In this document: positions 44,342 to 55,854 of the stretch, in pieces | How positions within the stretch are numbered: position 1 is the stretch's first letter | Layout: every line of letters begins with the position of its first letter | Source of the DNA: Micropterix aruncella | Taxonomy: Eukaryota; Arthropoda; Insecta; Lepidoptera; Micropterigidae | Assembly (NCBI GenBank): GCA_944548615.1 | Contig: OX155976.1 | Coordinates: 1,616,474-1,680,473, forward strand | Direction: 5' to 3' | Length of the DNA: 64,000 nt | Notes under the pieces: generated by a model | Databases searched by the model: none | The model's input: only the letters and a program-made list of their open reading frames with translations | Told to the model about the DNA's origin: nothing | Position numbers and translations under genes: made by a program

Positions 44342-46110
44342 AGTTGTCAACTACAACGGGAAAACCCGTCACCTCAAGAAGTTTTAACGATTAGTAGTTC
44401 AATATCCCTGGAGTGAGCGCAGAAGACTTGGACAAAACAGTCCACCGTCAAGCTTCGCCAAATGCCCGTAAGAGGCCAACGCCCTAACCGCGAGGTAGCC
44501 AGGAGTGTTACCCAGCGGGCTTACACTCACGCCGTTACTTTCAATTGCGACCAGATTACTCCAGTCTCTCGATTGGTTACGAGTTCGAGGTCGCTTTCGT
44601 GGTCCTCTCCTTTACGAAGCGGTGAAACGGTCTATACAGCCTTTGCCCGGCTGTTCACCCAGAATCGGGTAGCCGATGGTTGTTTCAAGAGCAGTCGCCG
44701 TAAGGTCCGCAACCACCCCTGCTCTATAGGAGACAGTACTGCTTCCAGACTCCCCCGACTGTTAGGCCACGAAGACCCATTCTGTTCAGGGTTGGTCACA
44801 CTCATGGGTCAGCACATATCCGACGGCCTCCACGCATGAAGTGCGAGCCTGGGTAGGACTCTGGCCTTGTGGTCAGTTTCCCCTAGGAATCAAACTTCTG
44901 GCGCTCCTGGACGGTCTGCGCATTGTGTGGCGTAACCCAATCGACTGTGTACTCTGACTAACAACTTGGGCTGTCGACTACAGCGGTCGAGCCCATCACC
45001 ACAGGAAGTTTTAACGGTTAGTCGTTCTATCAGGGGAGTCTGGAAGCAGTACTGTTTCCTATAGAGCGGGGGTGGTTGCGGACCTTACGACGACTACTCT
45101 TGAAATGACCATCGGCCATCCGATCCTGGGTGAACAGCCGGTCAAAGGACGCTGTGGTCCGCGATAGATTCGGTATACACCGTTTCACCGCTTCGTAAGG
45201 GAGAGGACCGCGCAAGCGACCTCGAACTCGTAACCAATCGAGAGACCGGAGTAATCTGGTCACAATTGGAAGTAAGGGCATGAGTGTCAGCCCGCTGGGT
45301 AACATTCCTGGCTATCTCACGGTTAAGGCGTTGGCCACTTACGGGCTTGTGGCGTAGCTAGGCGGTGGACTGTTCTGTCCCCAAGTCTTCTGTGCTCACT
45401 CCAGGGAGATAGAACGACTAATCGTTAAAACTTCCTGAGGTGACGGGCTCGCCCGCTGTAGTCGACAACCCAAGTTGTAACCAGTCGGGAGGCCGGAGAA
45501 ATGGCAAGGGCCGGAGTGTCGACCCGTTGCGTGAAAACCCGGTTTCTCACGGTAAGGCGTTAGCTTCTTACTGGCGAGTGGAGTAGCTAGACAGCGGACT
45601 GTTTACGTTTTAAGTCTTCTACGCTCACCTGACGGGAGACAGAACGAACAAATATCGTTAAAACTTCCCGACGTAACGGGTTAGCCCGTTGTAGTTGACA
45701 GCTCCAGTTTTAAATTGCAGTCGCAGACAGTTGGAATTGGAAGTGCGGATCTGGAAAAATGCCTAGGGGCGGACTTCGCGGTTTGAGTACCGCACTCTGT
45801 CAGCCAATCGCTTGCGCAATCCGGGAAATAACCGGCAGAGTCTGGAAGCGTAAGCTCGTAAGAAGCGGGTGCAGCTGTTGACCTGGTGTTACTATCCATA
45901 AAAAACGATCTTGACGCGCGAAGGACACCACGGAGCCGCAATAAATTCGCGTTACCGCTGATGTTAGGTAGAGGCCACGCAAGCGACCTCGAGTCAGTGA
46001 CTAGACTGGAAGAGGGAGAAATTCGAGCACATCTGGTAGAAATCTGGGACTTCCCAGTGCATTGCGTAGGGCTGTTGGCGTAGCTTGACCGTGGATTACG
46101 CTGTCCATCA
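44342..46110. repeat. cluster of rearranged SINE-like copies
   Basis: A plus-strand copy (44,342-44,764) is cut at CCCCCGACTGTTA. It joins a minus-strand copy (44,765-44,962 and 45,032-45,473) that is itself interrupted by 70 bp of plus-strand start sequence (44,963-45,031). Older minus-strand copies follow at 45,474-45,710 and 45,715-46,110. The long frames in this stretch arise from the GC-rich repeat and are not genes. Confidence 0.75.
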
Positions 46111-46117
46111 AGTCTTT

Positions 46118-46290
46118 ACGACAATACAATACAATCAACTACTCCAGTAGATAGACATTCCTACACTTGGATGCGCAACAAAATTAAATGCTAAAATTTT
46201 TATTATTTAAAACATAACTATCATGATAGTTGTCATGGCTGTAATAATATATTCAATATTGCCTACATACAAATAATGAAAATATACTAA
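46118..46290 (-). repeat. retroposon tail ending in TGTAT repeats
   Basis: Inverted copy of 11,890-12,062: AATACAATACAATCAACTAC, TCCAGTAGATAGACATTCC and TACACTTGGATGCG. Confidence 0.55.
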
Positions 46291-46299
46291 TGTGATTTA

Positions 46300-46835
46300 A
46301 ATAAATAAATAAAATAAACTCTTTATTTGCACTTAATAAGTATACAAAAAAGGCGAGCTTATTGCCACATGGCAATGTCTTACAGCTAACCTAAACATAG
46401 TGGTACATGCGCGCATTGTGAAAATAAAGATTATTACATAACATACAGACAAGTGGAAGAATTTATGACTAATAATGCCCGAGGAGAGGAAATTGGGAGA
46501 GGAACAGGAGAGAAAGGGAAGAACTGGTTACTTCTTAGAAAGGTAGTAATCCTTAAGGTGAGTCTTAAACGATGGTAAAGAAGGCGAGTTTCGTATATTT
46601 GCTGGGAGATCGTTCCAGAGTCTTGCACCATGGACACAGAAAGAATAGGAATAGAAATCACTATTATGACTCGGATTTTTTAATAAACTGTCAGAGGCTG
46701 ATCGAAGTACGAGACCGTGGGAACTTAGTGGTTCAAAAAGCTCCTGGAGATAGGATGGTGTTAATTGGTCTGATTTACTAGTCAGGGAGAATAGAAATGC
46801 AGATTCTAGGTAGAATAATCAAAGTAAATTTATTT
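46300..46835 (-). pseudogene. LINE fragment: C-terminal tail and 3' end
   Basis: A minus-strand frame near 46,650-46,560 reads FYSYSFCVHGARLWNDLPAN and IRNSPSLPSFKT, matching the ARLWNQLP region of the fragments at 9.7 and 22.1 kb. The 3' end carries TTAGGTTAGCTGTAAGACAT and finishes in an AAAT-rich tail near 46,300. Confidence 0.7.
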
Positions 46836-46839
46836 TATT

Positions 46840-47345
46840 GTCAATCCAGCAATATTCCTTCGTATTTTTTAAAATGAATAGATGTATAATACATTATATG
46901 AAAATTAGAATGTCTGCTATCATAATACCATTATGTTTAAAACTTACAAATTTCACTAATTATCAATATGGAAAACAAGCTCAGAATTTTCAAACTCCCT
47001 TATACCATACATTGGGTTTCTTAGCAAATTATTTACAATTATCTTTTTAAATTGGTCCTCTCAAAAGCTTTTCATTTGCTCTGGAATCTTATTAAAGTAA
47101 AACAAATTTTGGTGAATAAAACTGTATCGCACTTTGTTAAGTCCCTGTCGGTTTATGTGGAGATTAGATTTTGTTCCTCGTATCGTGATGATGAAAATCA
47201 CTATTCACCGGAATTTCTGCTATGTGTCTACGTTCACTCAATGAGAGACAGAATGGCATCATGTCGCTATAACTCCCTGGATTGGCAGGTTCAGGCAGAG
47301 TAACTAACACTGCTTAATGTTACAAAGGAGATAAACACCAAAACA
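46840..47345. other. intron sequence next to exon 2, nothing recognised
   Basis: Between the LINE tail and the exon 2 donor. AT-rich, with no gene or repeat identified. Confidence 0.4.
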
Positions 47346-47350
47346 CCAAC

Positions 47351-47498
47351 CTTCAACAGCTGAGTAGCTCTCTTGAACATCAACAATCACCGGGGGTCCT
47401 TCGTTACCGATTGCTTTCAAAGGAATTGAAGGCAGGTTGATCCTTTCCTCCATATCTGCGACTGATGGCCTGCGGGCCTCAGTCGATGGCCTTCGCCG
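47351..47498 (-). CDS. bt: bt exon 2, basic leader and first strand of Ig 1 (residues 8-57)
   Basis: Acceptor AG at 47,499-47,500. The exon encodes an Arg/Ser-rich leader ([19 protein letters not shown]) and then a hydrophobic stretch ending [13 protein letters not shown], the A strand of the first Ig domain. The leader's RRPS motifs resemble basophilic kinase sites; this is inference. It ends in phase 1 at a GTTGGT donor, weaker than the others in the gene. The split codon with exon 3 gives Asp. Confidence 0.92.
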
Positions 47499-47633
47499 CT
47501 ATATTAACAAGACATGAAAGTTAAGACCGTCCTAATTGTCAACTGCAAAACTATTAGTATAGCATTGCAATCTAATTAATTCTACAGCATTCAAGATAGT
47601 GATTTTATTTTATAAAAAATGTGTATCACTTAC

Positions 47634-47654
47634 CCCTTTTTGCGGTGCTGCCAT
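47634..47654 (-). CDS. bt: bt exon 1, initiator exon (residues 1-7)
   Basis: ATG preceded by ACAAAAA and followed by G, a good insect initiation context. It encodes MAAPQKG and ends in phase 0 at a GTAAGTG donor. Only 135 bp of intron separate it from exon 2, with which it joins in frame. The start was chosen because the joined frame has no earlier Met and stays open into exon 2. Seven residues alone are weak evidence, and an upstream promoter splicing directly to exon 2 is possible. Confidence 0.75.
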
Positions 47655-47783
47655 TTTTTGTTTAAATTATACAAAGCGTAGAGATAAGTAAGATGGTATA
47701 CCAAAAGTGTTCGGATCTAGCACATATAACTACACATTCACATCGTCTTCCATTTTTAAGTTTACCCTTTCATAGGGTTTCGT

Positions 47784-47814
47784 TGTTAAGTTCGGTCGTT
47801 AGTTTATTTTTATA
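47784..47814 (-). promoter_or_regulatory. candidate core promoter of the short bt isoform
   Basis: Reading the minus strand, TATAAAAATAAA starts at 47,814, about 160 bp before the ATG, which would put initiation near 47,784 and give a roughly 130-nt leader. A near-MEF2 sequence, CTAAAAAATAG, lies just upstream at about 47,838. No clear initiator consensus was found. AT-rich insect DNA produces TATA matches often, so this is only a candidate. Confidence 0.35.
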
Positions 47815-47819
47815 CTATT

Positions 47820-48065
47820 CTACCACTATACTATTTTTTAGCTGCACATTTTTAAAGTGATTAAGGTTTTATTTTATTTTCGCCCCCCTGTAGCCAGCAC
47901 CGGCAGCGCTGTTTTCATAGGCGAAGGGCAGAACGTCGACTGATAGTTTAACTGATAGAACTAAGTGTATGGAGTGTTGAAATGACGCCAAACGCTATCT
48001 ATTTGCGGTATACACACAAATCAACGCACGGCACCGATTAATTATTGCATTAAGGCGATGCGCTC
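47820..48065. other. unique sequence upstream of bt exon 1
   Basis: Non-repetitive as far as can be seen and more GC-rich than its surroundings at 47,880-47,945 (CCAGCACCGGCAGCGCTG). It is a plausible upstream regulatory region, on position only. Confidence 0.3.
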
Positions 48066-48069
48066 GCCT

Positions 48070-48660
48070 TGCTTCACTGTGACAAATCGCTCATACGCAC
48101 ATTCCTCTACAACGTTAAAAAAATAATAAAAAAGATCCTTATCAATAAAATACCGCAAAAATATTCTTCTGATGTCATCTACCGAGAGAATACGATGTAT
48201 GATTACTCCATCACTGATGAGGAGCTAACTAGGGTTGAGAAGGTAAAGGATCTAGGAGTTCTCTTTGATTCCCAGCTTACATTCAAGGAGCACATTGATG
48301 ATTTGTCCAAGTCCTCTTTTAAGCTACTAGGGTTTGTTATTAGCAACCTAAAGCATTTTCACAATGTACGGGTTATGCATACATTGTATAATTCAATTGT
48401 GAAAAGTGGAAACGAATGCAGTTATATGGAATCCACATCAGTGTACCCGCCAATTACTACCGTGCTAGGACTCACGTATTGTTCGCGTTACCGCGAGCTG
48501 GCCTCAACATCGTTCAACACTGCTTCACGGTGCGGACGCTTCGTACCATAAATGCACTACGTTCGGCTGAGCCAGAATTGGATATTCGGACGGTGACCTT
48601 AGCACAACTGCAAAGTACGGTAATGGCATTTCTTAGCAATCAAGTAATTAGATAAATATG
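48070..48660 (+). pseudogene. LINE fragment, RT C-terminal region
   Basis: EKVKDLGVLFDSQLTFKEHI, DDLSKSSFKLLGFVIS and HTLYNSIVKSGNECSY match the post-YADD segment of non-LTR reverse transcriptases and the fragment at 50.6 kb. A frame break follows, then RTINALRSAEPELDIRTV. Truncated at both ends. Confidence 0.75.
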
Positions 48661-48664
48661 TAGT

Positions 48665-50060
48665 ATGTAGTATTAACATTGTTAAAAAGTAGTAACTAGT
48701 ATAATAAAAAAGGTTAGATAATCATTAGATATATGTAAGTATAATCGTTTAATTTTACGCTCTAACGTATTTCTCTGTCTCGTTTGCTATAGTCTAGAAT
48801 AATAGTCTATATATTAGAATAATAATGATAGTAATAGTAATGGAGTAGAGTAATAATAATATTATTAACAGTAGAATTATAACAATAGTCTATATTAGAA
48901 TAATAGTTATAATCTAGAATAATAGCCTAGAAAAATAATTAACGATTTGGGAAATAAATAAATAAATACTCGGGAGGACAAAGCAATTCTAACAATAACA
49001 CACTTCTAAATCGGTTCAAGCGTTTAGAAATTATGGTGGAATAAAAAACGGAAAACATAAATAGATGAATCCTGAACACATAACACTAATTTTGGGCAGT
49101 CGTGTAATTATACATTTTTTTTAATAAACTACAATATTGTAGTAGCTATGTTTTATAATATTAGGCACGAGTGTATATTTAATTATTTTTTTCCTTCAAT
49201 AGTATTATTTTATTATGCATTCATTCATAATATATGCATATATCAGACATGTACATCAAAGTACATATATGGAGACAAGATAAATAATGTACTATTCATT
49301 ATTATGATTAGACCCTGGATTACGATTATTGATATATTCATTTTAATTATGTAACTTTTTTAACTATTATTGTTATTTTTCTGTTTTTTTATAACTGTAA
49401 ATTTTTATATTTGCAATAAATTATTGATAATTTTATGAAATTTTGTTTCGAGTTTAATTTATGTAGATAAGGTAATTTTATTACAATTAAATACGATAAT
49501 GTTTAATAGACTTCTCAAGATGTTACTAATTAAAATAGGTTGTCTATCTTAGAACAGGCGGCAGCCTGGTGAGGTTTTGACATAGCCAAATTATATCTTT
49601 TTAAATTTAAAATTAATACATAAATCATTTGAATTCGAATTTTTATACGCTGGATATCAAATAAATTATACATATTATTATATTTATTACAATTGACAGT
49701 TTTGTAATAAATCGTGGCAACTGCTACCAAATACTGCCAAAAATGCTCCGGCGCACGTCATAGCAACAGAATAACCGGCAATTAAAATTGACTCGGACAA
49801 ATATAACGACACTATTTTAAGCGAAGAGAAATGGTGCATTAGTCAGTACAAACGGCATTCTATTTAAAATAAAAATGTCCGCTTTCTATTTTTAACAGTG
49901 CAATTTACTCCGATAAATTTATAGGGCTGTCAATGTGAAATTGGGTGGCCGCCAGCAATTCATTAAATTTGGCAATTGTGATTCCAAACTATACAACACT
50001 TAATGGGTTAGCCAAGGATCAAACTTGGGACCTTTGCTATTCAAGTTGGCTTCTGTTATT
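48665..50060. other. AT-rich upstream sequence with short repeats
   Basis: 48,780-48,950 has many TAATAGTCTA-type words. 49,000-49,120 carries the CACTTCTAAATCGGTTCAAG repeat also seen near 1,060 and 20,220. No gene was recognised. Confidence 0.45.
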
Positions 50061-50065
50061 CAATT

Positions 50066-50620
50066 TGGGAGCTAATGGGCCCTTTCTGAGTTGGCCACGA
50101 AGACCCATTCTGTTCAGGGTTGGTTACACTCACGGGTCAACACCCATTCGGCGGCCTCCCCGCATGAAGTGCGAGCCCGGGCAGGACTCTGGTCTTAGTG
50201 CTAGTTTCCCCTAGGAATCAACCTTCTGGCGCTCCTGGACGGTCTGCGCACCGTGCGGCGTAAGCCAATCGATTGTGCACTCTGACTAACAATCGGTGGT
50301 GTCTGGAAGCAGTACTGTTTCCTATATACACCGTTTCACCGTTTCGTAAGGGAGAGGACCGCGCAAGTGACCTCGGACTCGTAACCAATCGAGAGACCGG
50401 CGTAATCTGGTCGCAATTGGAAGTAAGGGCGTAAGTGTAAGATAGCTGGGTAACACACCTAGTTATCTCGCGGTTAAGGCGTTGGCTTCTTACGAACATG
50501 AGTCGGGGTTTGACGGTGGACTGTTTTGTCCAAGTCTTCTGCGTTCACTTCACGGGAGATAGAACGACTAATCGTTAAAACTTCCTGAGGTGACGGGTTC
50601 GCCCGTTGTAGTTGATAACT
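50066..50620 (-). repeat. SINE-like family copy, internally deleted
   Basis: From TGGGAGCTAATGGGCCC to GGGTTCGCCCGTTGTAGTTG on the plus-strand text, in the same order as the intact minus copies. About 100 bp is missing at 50,325 (AGTACTGTTTCCTATA joined directly to CACCGTTTCACC). Confidence 0.8.
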
Positions 50621-50624
50621 CTAT

Positions 50625-51550
50625 TTGTTATTCTACTTATTTGTTAATAATATGAGTAAAGTTGTCACATCAACACGTTGTCTAATGTTTGCTGATAATG
50701 TCAAATTATTTTTATCTTCTGGAAACGCCGAGGCCTGCGAGCTCTTACGTGATATTGATGCAGTTTATGCATGGAGCCAAGCTCGTAACCTTTACTTCAA
50801 TATTAACAAATGTTTAGTGATGACATACACAAGATCGCCTGCTCATCTGATGTATGATTGCTCCATCGCTGGATGTGTGCTTCCCAGAGTGACAGAAGTC
50901 AAGGACTTGGGAGTTTTTTCGACTCCCAGTTAAACCCCCAGAAACACATTAGGCAACTATCAACAACTTCTTTCAAGCTTCTAGGGTTTGTGATACGGCA
51001 ATCCAAACACGTCAATAATATTCGGGTTATGCGCACGTTGTGCAACTCGATTGTTAGGTCGCATGGAAACGAATGCAGCTATTTGGAATCCGCATGAAGA
51101 TATCTATACCCTCAGGCTGGAAAATGTACAGAAGTGTTTTTTGAGATTTTTGTACTTCTAGCAGTACGGATATTATCCATTTTTGTATCCCGCTGCATTG
51201 ATCACAGGCTTGGTTGGCTATAATTCTCTCTCTCTCTCTTTGTCTGAGAAGAGAAATGTTGACCATGTTCTATGTTTTGAATCTAATTCGTGATAAAACT
51301 GATAACCTTAGCTTACAAGCCAATGTGGATCTTTTCGTATCAAATAATTATCTTCGTGCTTCTTCGAACCATCTTTTCGCGGAGATGTTCTCGCGCACTA
51401 TCCTTATGAGGTGGAACTTGTTGGCGCGTGCTTTAAGGCGCTTAAATGAAATTCACTCGATGGCACCAGATTTTGGTATTTTTACCATCAGCCATTACTG
51501 GTTTAAATTGCAGTCTTATAATTATTTATTCTTATTTAATAGCTAGTATT
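50625..51550 (+). pseudogene. LINE fragment with degenerate YADD box
   Basis: LMFADNVKLFLSSGNAEAC has FADN in place of YADD. It continues to RVTEVKDLGV, and after a +1 shift near 50,915 to FFDSQLNPQKHI and FKLLGFVIRQSKHVNNIRVM. A third frame from 51,214 gives LCLRREMLTMFYVLNLIRDK and SNHLFAEMFSRTILMRWN. It shares sequence with the fragment at 48.1 kb. Confidence 0.75.
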
Positions 51551-51714
51551 ATAAGTGTCTTTCTATTTGTTTAATTACGGTGTCTTATATCTTTGTCTAA
51601 TATCTTTAATAATTTTACTTTTCAATGTCTTGGTTTTACTGTAACTGTAATGTTGATTAGTAATAAGCACTTGTTCAGCCTCTACCTGATGTTAGCAGTA
51701 ATTCAGTACGAAAT

Positions 51715-51950
51715 TATTGCGGACCGTGGAGCCCATTGCCCGCAAGCTCACGCGGGATCGGATGGCCAACGGATCTTTTCAAAAGGTGGCTGACATCGGT
51801 TCAACAGCAACCCCTACTGCTTAGGAGACGTACGTTTCCAGACTCCCCCGGTTATTCGCCGGAGCGCACAGTCGATTGGCTAACGCCGCACGGATCCGCA
51901 GAGTATCCGATCACACCTGTCCACGACTAAAGGCGACAGCCAACGGCTAG
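51715..51950 (+). repeat. diverged SINE-like family fragment
   Basis: GCGGACCGTGGAGCCCATTG, GCGGGATCGGATGGCCAACG, GCTTAGGAGACGTACGTTTC and GCACAGTCGATTGGCTAACG follow the family order. Confidence 0.6.
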
Positions 51951-51954
51951 TGAT

Positions 51955-52250
51955 CGATATAAATAATATAGTAAAAGAGTGAAATGTTTATTTATAAAAG
52001 TGCAGTTTTCGCCCACGCGTCGGATTTTCAAATCTAAAGCAATGGCCTGTCAATATAGACAATGCAATATTGCTAGTAAATAGGGCAATAACAATCAATC
52101 ACCGGCGCGGCACGCGCTTAACGCTGCTCTTGAATCACAATCAACTTTGTAATTAGGAATGATACTATCGATAAAATATTGATCGACTATGCCAGCACCT
52201 CTATTTATATAAGTATTAATTTTGTGTTTATATAGTGTATTATTTTTACG
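51955..52250. other. unique upstream sequence with a DRE-like TATCGATA
   Basis: No repeat was recognised. The palindrome TATCGATA, the DREF-type promoter element of insects, is at 52,166-52,173. A promoter here is not otherwise supported. Confidence 0.25.
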
Positions 52251-52339
52251 CCTTTTAGCGAAGAAATCGTGAGAATTTCTTGGGTACTTTCGGAGTCATA
52301 GCGTTCACTCCTTTACACAAACTTGTACTTTCCCGGCCC

Positions 52340-53650
52340 ATCAAAAAACGAGGAGGAAAAGTATTGTAAACGCGCATTTATTTTCGTGATGAAGATGGAA
52401 ATATCGATTTTGAGCCCCTTGAGTCGATTAAGACCATTTCCAGATGGAAATGGGGGATAACCCCCAACCGCGTTGGTTTCTATGACGCCAATGATCGAAA
52501 TATTCACGCGTATGCTGTCGAACAAATGTGGCCTAAGAAATACTCTGAAAGGTTATGTAGAGAGGCTTTCTCACTTCAACCTAATAGATTTAAAAACACG
52601 TAGGACTATAACTGATGTAACGTGTCTCCATAAGCTTTTGCACAACCGACTAGACAGCCCAGCTAGTCTAGAAAGAGTTCAATTTCGTGTGCCACCGCGA
52701 CTAACGAGGAGCTCTCAAACATTTTCGGTTGTCGCTTGCAATAACAACATCGGGTCGAATAGACCTCTTAGCAGAATGTGTCGCGTTTTTAATAAATCGT
52801 GTAAAGGCTTAGACATATTTTATGACTCCATTAATTTAATAAAAGACTCGATCATATCTCCTACTTCTTAAGAGTTCACTAACTTTCTTCCTAATGTACG
52901 GTATTATATGATGATTATTTTATTATTTTATTATAACATACTATTGTATTATATCATATTATGTATAATAAATATTATTATCCAATAACCCATACTTCTA
53001 TTTTGCTATATCCAAATAACCATATTTACAGCTTATTTAATTATTACTTTTCTTACCCTTATATTATTATTAGCTTTATTTTTTTTCTCTAATATCAAAG
53101 TGTTCATGTTATTTCTGTTAATTTGTAATGCAAGCATTGCAAACTATTCATAGGATAGTAAATTAGTTTCGTTTTAACCCCTAGAGCCCCGATTGGCCGA
53201 TATCGGCCAAAACACGATTCAGCGTGACGGCCCCGTTTTAATGTTATTTTAATTTAATTTGTTTTATTTTATTATGTTTTATTATGTTAATATTTTTATT
53301 TCAATTATGGATACAGTGGTTTGGCAGTAATTAATGTTTTGGTGGTACAGTGTCATAATTCATTTTTTTTACAAATTTTTACTAAAAATTTTTGGGACAT
53401 CAACTTGTCAATCGGCTGAGGGGCCAAGGCCTGAAGGGTTAATATGCTTTTAAAATACTAGTTTCATATATTTACTATCTGTAAGTTTGCTATAAAATAA
53501 AAATAAAATAAATAAATAAATAAAATATGACGCTAATGATTGAAATCTTTCAATAAGGTCGCGACCTTCTTCCCAAAAGAATATCATGCTCAAAATCCTT
53601 CATTAAAATCCTTGGCTACTGCAAGGAAAGCTTTAGGGTGACACAAACGA
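52340..53650 (+). repeat. TCTG/TATG transposon family, copy 2, split by a LINE
   Basis: The left part (52,335-52,500) has GGAGGAAAAGTATTGTAAACGCGC and GATGAAGATGGAAATAT in shortened form; the right part (53,525-53,660) ends GGGTGACACAAACGATTTTC. The LINE between them is flanked by near-identical ~20-bp sequences (ATGACGC.AATGAT.GAAAT), a possible target duplication. Confidence 0.5.
52500..53524 (+). pseudogene. LINE fragment, RT C-terminus and A-rich tail
   Basis: The frame to 52,871 reads GLRNTLKGYVERLSHFN, DLKTRRTITDVTCLHKLLHN, ASLERVQFRVPPRLTRSS and MCRVFNKSCKGLDIFYDS, the C-terminal region of Jockey-like elements. The fragment at 58.7 kb has the same layout (ILERIQFYVPPRPVRSHRLF). The tail ends AAATAAATAAATAAAATA. 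Confidence 0.7.
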
Positions 53651-53689
53651 TTTTCTATAACATAGCTTGTTAAGTTTTAGGCATTTCAG

Positions 53690-53800
53690 CAAGAAATTGT
53701 GAGAATTGCTTGGGTAGTTTCGGAGTTATAGCGTTCGCTCGTTTACACAAACTTTTTGTGCAAGACAGTGTTGCTTATATCTCGATTACGCTTTGATATA
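53690..53800 (+). repeat. single copy of the palindromic unit
   Basis: Contains TTGTGAGAATTGCTTGGGTA, GTTATAGCGTTCGCTCGTTT and CACAAACTTTTTGTGCAAG, a relative of the units in bt introns. A shorter piece is at 52,255-52,330. Both adjoin the TCTG/TATG transposon family, which may be the source of the unit. Confidence 0.5.
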
Positions 53801-54780
53801 TATTTACAGTATTTTCACGCTTTCTCTTACATTGCTTAGCACTACGTTCTGGCATTGAAGTCCAAACGCGGCGGTTTCTATGACGCTAATGATCGGTATA
53901 AATAATGTATCCGTGGTATTCGTGTTAGAACTTTGGCAAATCGCATCCATTACAAGCGTTGTTTGACATCTCGCTGCCGCCGGTCGTACGGAGTTGGGGT
54001 TTATTTATTCTTGCAACGTAAGAAATATGTATCGCAGGAGGGACTAATTTGCCCGCACAGCCGCACCAGCCGTGTCTATTATTACTATCATCGCTGATAT
54101 CAATCATAACATTGCGTGACAAGCGGCTGGCATGCGAGAGTCGATCTCAACGCCATCGTCGTCAGCGACGCATACGTCTACTACATCAACCAAAACGAAC
54201 TGCATTCGGTAACACAGGAGAAAAAAATCATAAGTTTCTAATATTATACATATTTTTACTTTCGCGGGAGAGGGAAAAGTTTTGTGACACTTCTGTGGGT
54301 CTGTGCGTGTCTATTCCTACACGATAGCGCCCAAACGCCTAATTAAACCGATTGAGATGAAATTTGGCATGCAGGCAGCGCTTGGTCATGGCAAGAGTTG
54401 AAAAGATTGCGGTTGAAATCGGTTCACCAAAAAGCGCGTTAGACATACTTCAATCTTGAAATATTGAACTTGGAGACACAGTTTGGCCGAAATCACGCTG
54501 TGAAATTTTGGATGGAATCTCTCATATATTTGGATGGAATCTCGCATTAATAGTATTTAAATCCTGGCATACATTGTAATCTAACATTAATGACGATTCA
54601 CCCGAGGCTAGCCGAGAAACGAACCGTGCTGCCTAAAGCGTTGCAATGGAGCCCAGCCGGATTCGACCGCCGGTCGGAAGAGGGCGCTTATCGAATTTAG
54701 TTATGAAATTAAATTCGGATGTAATCAGCCCTTAATGGCTACTTGCCGGGAAACTCTTATGGTGACATAACCAGGAGCTA
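53800..54780 (+). repeat. TCTG/TATG transposon family, copy 3, plus unrecognised DNA
   Basis: 54,265-54,780 carries TTTCGCGGGAGAGGGAAAAG, GATAGCGCCCAAACGCCTAA, GAGATGAAATTTGGCATGCA and CTTATGGTGACATAACC. 53,800-54,260 was not recognised. Confidence 0.45.
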
Positions 54781-55395
54781 ATAAGCACTGTTGCAGTTTA
54801 GCCACAATGACTATCCCGGGTAGGACTCTGGCCTGCGGGCCAGTCTCCCCTAGGAGTCAACCTTTGGCCGCTTTGGACGGTTTGCACACCGTGCGGTAAG
54901 CCAATCGATCGTGCATTCCAACTAACAGCAGGAGGAGTCTGTAAACAGTAATGTTTCCTATAAAGCGTGGGTAGTTGTTAACCTTACGGCAACTCTTCTT
55001 GAAACGACCATTCGGCCACCCGATCCAGGGTTAAGAGCCGAGCAATGGATGCCGTGCAATAGATTCGGCAGACACCGTAATCAATGCTACGCAAGGGAGA
55101 GGACCGCGCAAGAGACCTTGATCCTGTAACTAGTCAGGAGGTAGGAGGTATCCTGATCCTGTTAATTCCAGACGCAGATATCCTTCCAAACTGGTAGTCA
55201 AGGGACGAAGCCGCCCGCTGGGTACCTTTCCCGGTGCCTCGCTGTAAGGTGTTGGCCCCTGACGGACGAGTGGCGTAACTAGGCAGTGGACTGTTTTTGT
55301 CCCAAGTCTTCTAAGTTCACCTCACGGGAGACAGAATGATCTAATATCGTTAAAACTTCCTGAGGGTTTGCCGATGTAGTTGATAGCTCTAGTTG
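54775..55395 (-). repeat. diverged SINE-like family copy
   Basis: Blocks in family order: CCGGGTAGGACTCTGGCCTG, CCAATCGATCGTGCATTCC, ACCTTACGGCAACTCTTCTT, GACCGCGCAAGAGACCTTGA and AAACTTCCTGAGG. Older than the copy at 56.1 kb. Confidence 0.65.
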
Positions 55396-55399
55396 TGGT

Positions 55400-55850
55400 G
55401 AAGACTATCCAAAGAACATACGACATTTTCGTCAATAGTAGCTTATTCTGGTAGATCTAATATCAAACACTGGGAGGAATCGCCTTCTTAAAATATCTCC
55501 CATTGTATTTGCTAATACGCCATTAGTTGTGCATTAAATGACTTGTCACTCGTCAGACCCATTCTTCTAATGCGCTTGATTTCTTTGTAACCATCTCCAA
55601 AGAGATGTGGATAATCTTGGCCGAGCCGCGCGACTGCAGCACTGGTTTAATTGCAGGTGTTTAATCAGCGATGGCGTATCATATCATCGGCGTTAATTCA
55701 ATTTGACACCGTCTAAATGCGAGCGCAAATAGACTGCGCTGAGTCAATTTCGAACTCGTAAATTAAACGGTCGAATCGCATTTAAAATGGCGCGTGGGAT
55801 GCGACATTAGTCGTTGGTTCGTCGATGCCGCGCTTGATAGACGCAAACTC
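55400..55850. other. unique upstream sequence, nothing recognised
   Basis: 55,640-55,850 is balanced in composition and not repeated in the window. It could be regulatory but carries no decisive motif. Confidence 0.3.
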
Positions 55851-55854
55851 CGAC

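Larger units (their letters stand above)
178..47654 (-). other. bt: bt (bent) gene encoding projectin, 5' part (gene span)
   Basis: Projectin is a giant sarcomeric protein of insect muscle: an elastic connecting filament in asynchronous flight muscle and an A-band protein in other muscles. Nineteen exons give one uninterrupted 1,094-codon frame. Domain order is leader (1-44), Ig (45-136), charged linker (137-182), five Ig domains (about 183-643), Fn3 (644-745), Fn3 (746-846), Ig (847-941), Fn3 (942-1043), and the start of another Fn3 (1044-1094). The six N-terminal Ig domains followed by Fn3-Fn3-Ig repeats match projectin/twitchin. The wording of each domain agrees closely with what I recall of Drosophila bent. 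The gene continues beyond the left edge, and the kinase domain is not in the window. Residue numbers in the exon entries count from the ATG at 47,654. Confidence 0.95.

Noticed and set aside
44462..45305. Frames of 91-125 codons in both directions
   Set aside because: They lie in rearranged SINE-like copies, and equivalent frames recur or break in every copy.
54049..54327. 92-codon plus-strand frame rich in Arg and His
   Set aside because: No domain, no splice context, and partly within a transposon copy.
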